From Lachnospiraceae bacterium (GTDB taxonomy: Bacteria > Bacillota > Clostridia > Lachnospirales > Lachnospiraceae), in contig JAFRCB010000334.1 in the NCBI GenBank assembly GCA_017404585.1, forward strand, positions 1 to 9,858: a stretch of DNA of 9,858 nucleotides. The letters run 5' to 3'. This document shows, one piece after another, positions 6,589-9,858 of the stretch (position 1 is its first letter; every line of letters begins with the position of its first letter). The notes under the pieces were generated by a model. That model searched no databases. It had not been told where the DNA came from and saw nothing but the letters and a program-made list of their open reading frames with translations. The translations under genes were made by a program, and so were the position numbers.

Positions 6589-8460
6589 ATGAATAAAAAA
6601 CAAAAAAATCTGCTGATCAGGGTCATCTCGGCGGGAGTGATGATGGCCGTCCTCTTGCTTCTGCCGCTTGATGATAAGCCGATTCTCAGATTTGCATTAT
6701 TCATGATTCCCTACCTCACAGTCGGATATGATATTCTTCGAAAAGCGTTCAAGGGGATCATGAACAGACAGGTGTTCGACGAGAATTTCCTTATGGGCGT
6801 TGCGACCATCGGCGCCATGGCCCTCGGCGAGTACACCGAGGGCGTAGCTGTTATGTGGTTCTACCAGATCGGTGAGCTCTTCCAGAGCTACGCTGTCGGA
6901 AAGAGCCGGCAGAACATTTCCGATCTCATGGATATCCGACCGGATTATGCCAACATCGAGGAGGATGGGCAGATAGAGAAGGTCGATCCGGATGACGTCG
7001 AGGTTGGCTCCATCATCGTGGTGAACCCGGGAGAGAAAGTGCCGATCGACGGCGTAATCACCGAAGGACACACGACACTCAATACTGCCGCGCTGACCGG
7101 TGAGAGCATTCCGGCGGATGTGCAGGTCGGCGATGAAGTCATCTCCGGCTGCGTCAACATGACCGGCGTCATAAAGATTGAGACGACGAGGGAATTCGAG
7201 GAATCGACCGCCTCAAAGATCCTTGATCTGGTGGAGAACGCGACGTCGCGGAAGTCGAGGTCTGAGCAGTTCATAACGAAATTTGCAAAAGTGTATACGC
7301 CGGCGGTGTGTTACAGCGCGCTTGCATTGGCGGTCCTTCCCCCAATCATCCGGCTCGTGATCGGTATGCAGCCGATGTGGGGCGACTGGATCTACAGAGC
7401 ACTGACTTTCCTTGTAATCAGCTGTCCATGCGCTATCGTCGTCAGTATTCCGCTGAGCTTCTTCGGAGGCATCGGCGGGGCAGGCAATCAGGGTATTCTG
7501 ATCAAGGGCTCCAACTTCATGGAGACGCTGTCGCAGGTGAAGACGGTCGTATTTGATAAGACCGGGACCATAACCAAGGGAAACTTTGTTGTGGCCGGCG
7601 TGCATCACAGCGCTCTGGAGGATATGAAACTCATTGAGCTCGCTGCCCTGGCGGAAGCTCATTCGAGCCATCCGATCAGCAGAAGCCTTCAGGAAGCCTA
7701 TGGCAAACCTCTCGACCTCGGACGTGTGTCTGATGTGACCGAATATTCGGGTGAAGGTGTGGTCGCCGTTGTCGACGGAAAACAGGTAGCGGCCGGCAAT
7801 CTTCGCCTTATGGAGAGGCTCGGCGTCACAGCCAGGGATTGCCGTCATGTAGGAACGGTCGTTCACATTGCTCTGGATGGAGAGTATGCCGGCCATATCC
7901 TGATCGCTGACGAGTTGAAAGGAAACGCTTCGAAAGCCATGAAAGCCCTGGCTAAAGCCGGTGTAAGGCGCACCGTCATGCTGACCGGCGACAAGGAAAA
8001 TGTGGCTAAAGCGGTGGCATCCGAAGTCGGGATCAGCGAGTACCATGCGGGTCTCCTTCCTGCGGACAAGGTCGGGCACGTCGAGAAGCTTCTGGCATCG
8101 TCAACTGAAAAGGATCGTCTCGCGTTCGTCGGCGATGGTATCAATGACGCTCCGGTGCTCGGCCGGGCTGACATCGGTATCGCGATGGGGGCTCTCGGGT
8201 CAGATGCAGCGATCGAGGCTGCGGACGTGGTCCTCATGGACGATGATCCGCTCAAAATTGCCAAGGCTATCCGCATAGCCAGGAAGTGCATGCGCATAGT
8301 GTACGAGAATATCTATTTCGCCATCGGCGTGAAGCTGGCATGCCTGCTCCTCGGGGCGCTCGGAATAGCCAACATGTGGCTTGCTATTTTCGCTGATGTC
8401 GGCGTCATGGTGATCTGCGTGCTGAACGCGATCCGGTGCCTTATGGTGAAGAATCTATAA
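6589..8460 (+). CDS. P1B-type Zn/Cd/Pb-exporting ATPase, CadA/ZntA type without N-terminal HMA domain
   Basis: The 623-residue membrane pump is complete. Visible motifs are TGES (170-173) in the actuator domain, C279-P-C281 in the transport helix, the phosphorylation site D323-KTGT, H361-P362 and SGEG (387-390) in the nucleotide domain, TGD (466-468), and GDGINDAP (515-522). Eight membrane helices are expected. K582 in helix 7 and D603 in helix 8, 21 residues apart as in E. coli ZntA, mark the P1B-2 (Zn/Cd/Pb) class rather than copper. It exports metal to the outside using ATP. Unlike typical CadA/ZntA it starts almost directly with helix 1; its HMA domain is a separate upstream gene. Start chosen at ATG 6589, 11 bp after the HMA stop, with AGGA nearby. 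A longer frame from 6538 would overlap the HMA gene. Confidence 0.94.
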   Translation: MNKKQKNLLIRVISAGVMMAVLLLLPLDDKPILRFALFMIPYLTVGYDILRKAFKGIMNRQVFDENFLMGVATIGAMALGEYTEGVAVMWFYQIGELFQSYAVGKSRQNISDLMDIRPDYANIEEDGQIEKVDPDDVEVGSIIVVNPGEKVPIDGVITEGHTTLNTAALTGESIPADVQVGDEVISGCVNMTGVIKIETTREFEESTASKILDLVENATSRKSRSEQFITKFAKVYTPAVCYSALALAVLPPIIRLVIGMQPMWGDWIYRALTFLVISCPCAIVVSIPLSFFGGIGGAGNQGILIKGSNFMETLSQVKTVVFDKTGTITKGNFVVAGVHHSALEDMKLIELAALAEAHSSHPISRSLQEAYGKPLDLGRVSDVTEYSGEGVVAVVDGKQVAAGNLRLMERLGVTARDCRHVGTVVHIALDGEYAGHILIADELKGNASKAMKALAKAGVRRTVMLTGDKENVAKAVASEVGISEYHAGLLPADKVGHVEKLLASSTEKDRLAFVGDGINDAPVLGRADIGIAMGALGSDAAIEAADVVLMDDDPLKIAKAIRIARKCMRIVYENIYFAIGVKLACLLLGALGIANMWLAIFADVGVMVICVLNAIRCLMVKNL

Positions 8461-8466
8461 TTTGTC

Positions 8467-8500
8467 ATTCAAGTCTCGCTCGCGAGACTTGAATTGATTT
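8467..8500 (+). terminator. Terminator hairpin after the ATPase gene
   Basis: Arms ATTCAAGTCTCG (8467-8478) and CGAGACTTGAAT (8483-8494) pair perfectly over 12 bp around the loop CTCG, starting 7 bp after the stop codon. The following TGATTTT tract is only moderately T-rich, so termination may be partial; being symmetric, the hairpin could act on either strand. Confidence 0.65.
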
Positions 8501-8535
8501 TGGTTGGTAGTTTTAATCTTTTTTTGCTTTCGATT

Positions 8536-8704
8536 GGCGGACGGCAGTTTAATATTGCTTTTTTAGGATTTCGACAGATGGGTCGGCAGTTTAAATCTTG
8601 CTTTTTTGGGATTTCGACTGGCGGACGGCAGTTTTAATATTGCTTTTTTGGGATTTCGACTGATGGGTCGGCAGTTTCAATCTTGCTTTTTTAGATACTT
8701 GACT
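8536..8704. repeat. Tandem 84-bp repeat, two copies, made of alternating ~42-bp half-units
   Basis: Copy A (8536-8619) and copy B (8620-8704) match closely. Each has two half-units of the form GGCAGT-TTnAATnTTGC-TTTTTT-nGGATTTCGAC. The half-units differ in the lead, GGCGGAC in one and ATGGGTC in the other. A more degenerate unit precedes them (from about 8503). GGCAGT starts at 8543, 8585, 8627 and 8670, a period of 42-43. A short frame at 8606-8794 shows a repetitive peptide and is not a credible gene. Confidence 0.85.
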
Positions 8705-8740
8705 GCCAGAGTATCTGAAATGACAGTCACAAAAAAGCAA
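8683..8740. repeat. Imperfect hairpin at the turnaround of the CAGT/ACTG array
   Basis: TTGCTTTTTT (8683-8692) can pair with AAAAAAGCAA (8731-8740), and inside it AGATACT (8693-8699) with AGTATCT (8710-8716). It arises where the last forward unit meets the first inverted unit. It might fold in RNA from either strand. Confidence 0.55.
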
Positions 8741-9001
8741 AAGGATCATATCATACTGCCGTTCCAAAACTCAAATTTTCTAAACAGGCAGTAGAGAAAG
8801 CAAAAATCTTTTCGATAACACTGTAATTTTTTGCGTTTTTTTCGAATCATGGCAGTAGAATCCGACAAAATAAATCTTGATCCACTGTAATTTAAACTCG
8901 AAGGTACTCTAAATGGCAGTAGAAAAAATCATTTTCTTAATTCTCTACTGCCACTTTTAATGGGGGGGCAGAGTGTAATGGAGATTTCTAAGGAAACTGC
9001 C
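8722..9001. repeat. 64-bp-period part of the CAGT/ACTG array
   Basis: GGCAGTAGA starts at 8787, 8851 and 8915 (exactly 64 bp apart), and CACTGTAAT at 8819 and 8883 (64 apart). Other members are CAGT at 8724 and ACTG at 8755, 8947 and 8996. The CAGT-to-next-ACTG distance stays at 30-31 bp, as in the preceding 42-bp repeats, so both stretches look like one array with changed spacer length. The whole 8461-9014 stretch is gene-free and lies between convergent genes. Function unknown. Confidence 0.65.
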
Positions 9002-9014
9002 ATATTAGTTTCTC

Positions 9015-9858
9015 TTATTCAAAATCCCCATAGTTCTCGGTGAAAGAGTGCAGCTCCCCGCGGGTCTTATAGCCGGGGAATGTGTCGAGCTGGACCGCGT
9101 GGCACGCGTTAAAGATGCTGGCTTCGATTTCGGGGTTGGTCTTCTTCAGCTGGCGGATCAGCTCCTTGGTCTCCCGGCGGCGGGACATGGTCTCGGCATT
9201 GTCCCTGGCAGTTGTCTCGGTAAAACGGCACGCGCACTGAATGAACTCGAGGCCGTTGTACCTTGCCCAGGCAATGATATCGGCTTCATTGATGCGGTAC
9301 ATGGGCCGGATGAGTTCCATACCCTCGAAATTCAGACTGTGGACTTTGGGGACAATAGTTTCCAGCTTGCTGCTGTTCATCATGGCCATGACGACCGTCT
9401 CTATGACGTCGCTCATGTGGTGGCCGAGCGCGATTTTGTTGCAGCCAAGCTCTTTGGCCTTCGCGTATAGATGGCCTCGCCGCATGCGGGCGCAGAGGTA
9501 GCAGGGAGACTTGGTCTGCTTGTTTGCGACATCGAAGATATCTGTCTCGAAGATCTGGATCGGGACCTCGAGGAGAGCGGCGTTGCTCTCTATTTTTTGG
9601 CGGTTTATCGGATTATATCCCGGATCCATGACCAGATAAATGACGTCGAACGGGACTCTGGTGTGTTTATGGAGCTCCTGCATGAGCTTGGCCATCAGCA
9701 TGCTGTCCTTGCCGCCGGAGATGCACACTGCAATTTTATCACCGGGAGAGATCAGCTCATACTTTACGATCGCTGTCATGAACGGTGCCCAGAGCTCTTT
9801 TCTGTATTTTTTGTTGATGCTGCGCTCGATCATCTGGCAGCGGGTGAGTTGTCTTGCC
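9015..9858 (-). CDS. TtcA-family PP-loop ATPase, tRNA thiolation type (start probably beyond right edge)
   Basis: The protein shows the ATP-pyrophosphatase loop SGGKDS (39-44, counted from the ATG at 9833), then C111-YLC114-ARMRRG, LGHHMSDVIET (136-146), and C200-A-C202. TtcA enzymes of this family use a PP-loop to adenylate cytidine-32 of tRNA and hold an iron-sulfur cluster with a CxxC pair plus a third cysteine; C111, C114 and C200 or C202 would fit. The annotation as a cytosolic tRNA-modifying or related sulfur-transfer enzyme is by family. From the ATG the protein is 272 residues, but no ribosome site precedes it. The frame stays open to the edge (residues ARQLTRCQ before M), so the true start likely lies outside; other family members, as I recall them, extend upstream of the ERSI segment. 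It converges on the ATPase operon across the repeat array. Confidence 0.85.
   Translation of the reverse strand, partial: ARQLTRCQMIERSINKKYRKELWAPFMTAIVKYELISPGDKIAVCISGGKDSMLMAKLMQELHKHTRVPFDVIYLVMDPGYNPINRQKIESNAALLEVPIQIFETDIFDVANKQTKSPCYLCARMRRGHLYAKAKELGCNKIALGHHMSDVIETVVMAMMNSSKLETIVPKVHSLNFEGMELIRPMYRINEADIIAWARYNGLEFIQCACRFTETTARDNAETMSRRRETKELIRQLKKTNPEIEASIFNACHAVQLDTFPGYKTRGELHSFTENYGDFE

Noticed and set aside
8606..8794. 62-residue plus-strand frame with repeated GFRL and FQSCFF-type segments
   Set aside because: It falls inside the tandem repeat, so the peptide repeats because the DNA does. No ribosome site or family resemblance.
8536..9001. CRISPR array
   Set aside because: The constant part is only short inverted ends, the repeats are imperfect and of changing period, and neighbouring units resemble each other throughout. 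No cas genes are present.

Overview
This is a bacterial chromosomal window that reads best as Bacillota/Clostridia, probably a Lachnospiraceae-like gut or rumen anaerobe. The clues are purine-rich AGGAGG-type ribosome sites, an ECF-type vitamin transporter subunit, a large S-layer-homology (SLH) surface protein with CTRG-type repeats, and a zinc/cadmium P-type ATPase preceded by a free-standing HMA protein. The taxonomic call is inference; no rRNA or marker gene is present.

Layout. The left edge holds the start of a leftward gene for an ECF transporter S component (1-258). Divergent from it is an ArsR/SmtB/CadC-type metal sensor (469-828). An AraC-family regulator with an N-terminal cupin (1034-2062) follows, then a 1192-residue secreted, SLH-anchored protein (2232-5810) with two esterase-D-like domains, the first of which has lost its nucleophile serine. 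After a strong terminator (5871-5903) comes a gene-free stretch containing two ~100-bp direct repeats that flank an imperfect palindrome (5901-6217). A sigma-70-type promoter and a palindromic metal-sensor operator then drive a two-gene operon: a 72-residue HMA metallochaperone-like protein and an HMA-less CadA/ZntA-type ATPase (6359-8460). Between that operon and a convergent TtcA-family PP-loop gene at the right edge (9015-9858, minus strand) lies a ~550-bp gene-free region holding an unusual array of alternating CAGT/ACTG motifs.

How the parts fit. Near-identical 22-bp operators, CATATGAA-N6-TTCATATG or a one-base variant, lie in front of both the sensor gene and the HMA/ATPase operon 5.5 kb away. 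This points to an autoregulated sensor that also controls zinc/cadmium efflux, with unrelated genes lying in between. The AraC regulator next to the surface esterase suggests, without proving, control of carbohydrate-ester degradation.

The best candidate for something undescribed is the array at 8536-9001. CAGT and ACTG alternate strictly, each CAGT is followed by ACTG at a near-constant 30-31 bp, and the units appear to change orientation midway. Its function is unknown.
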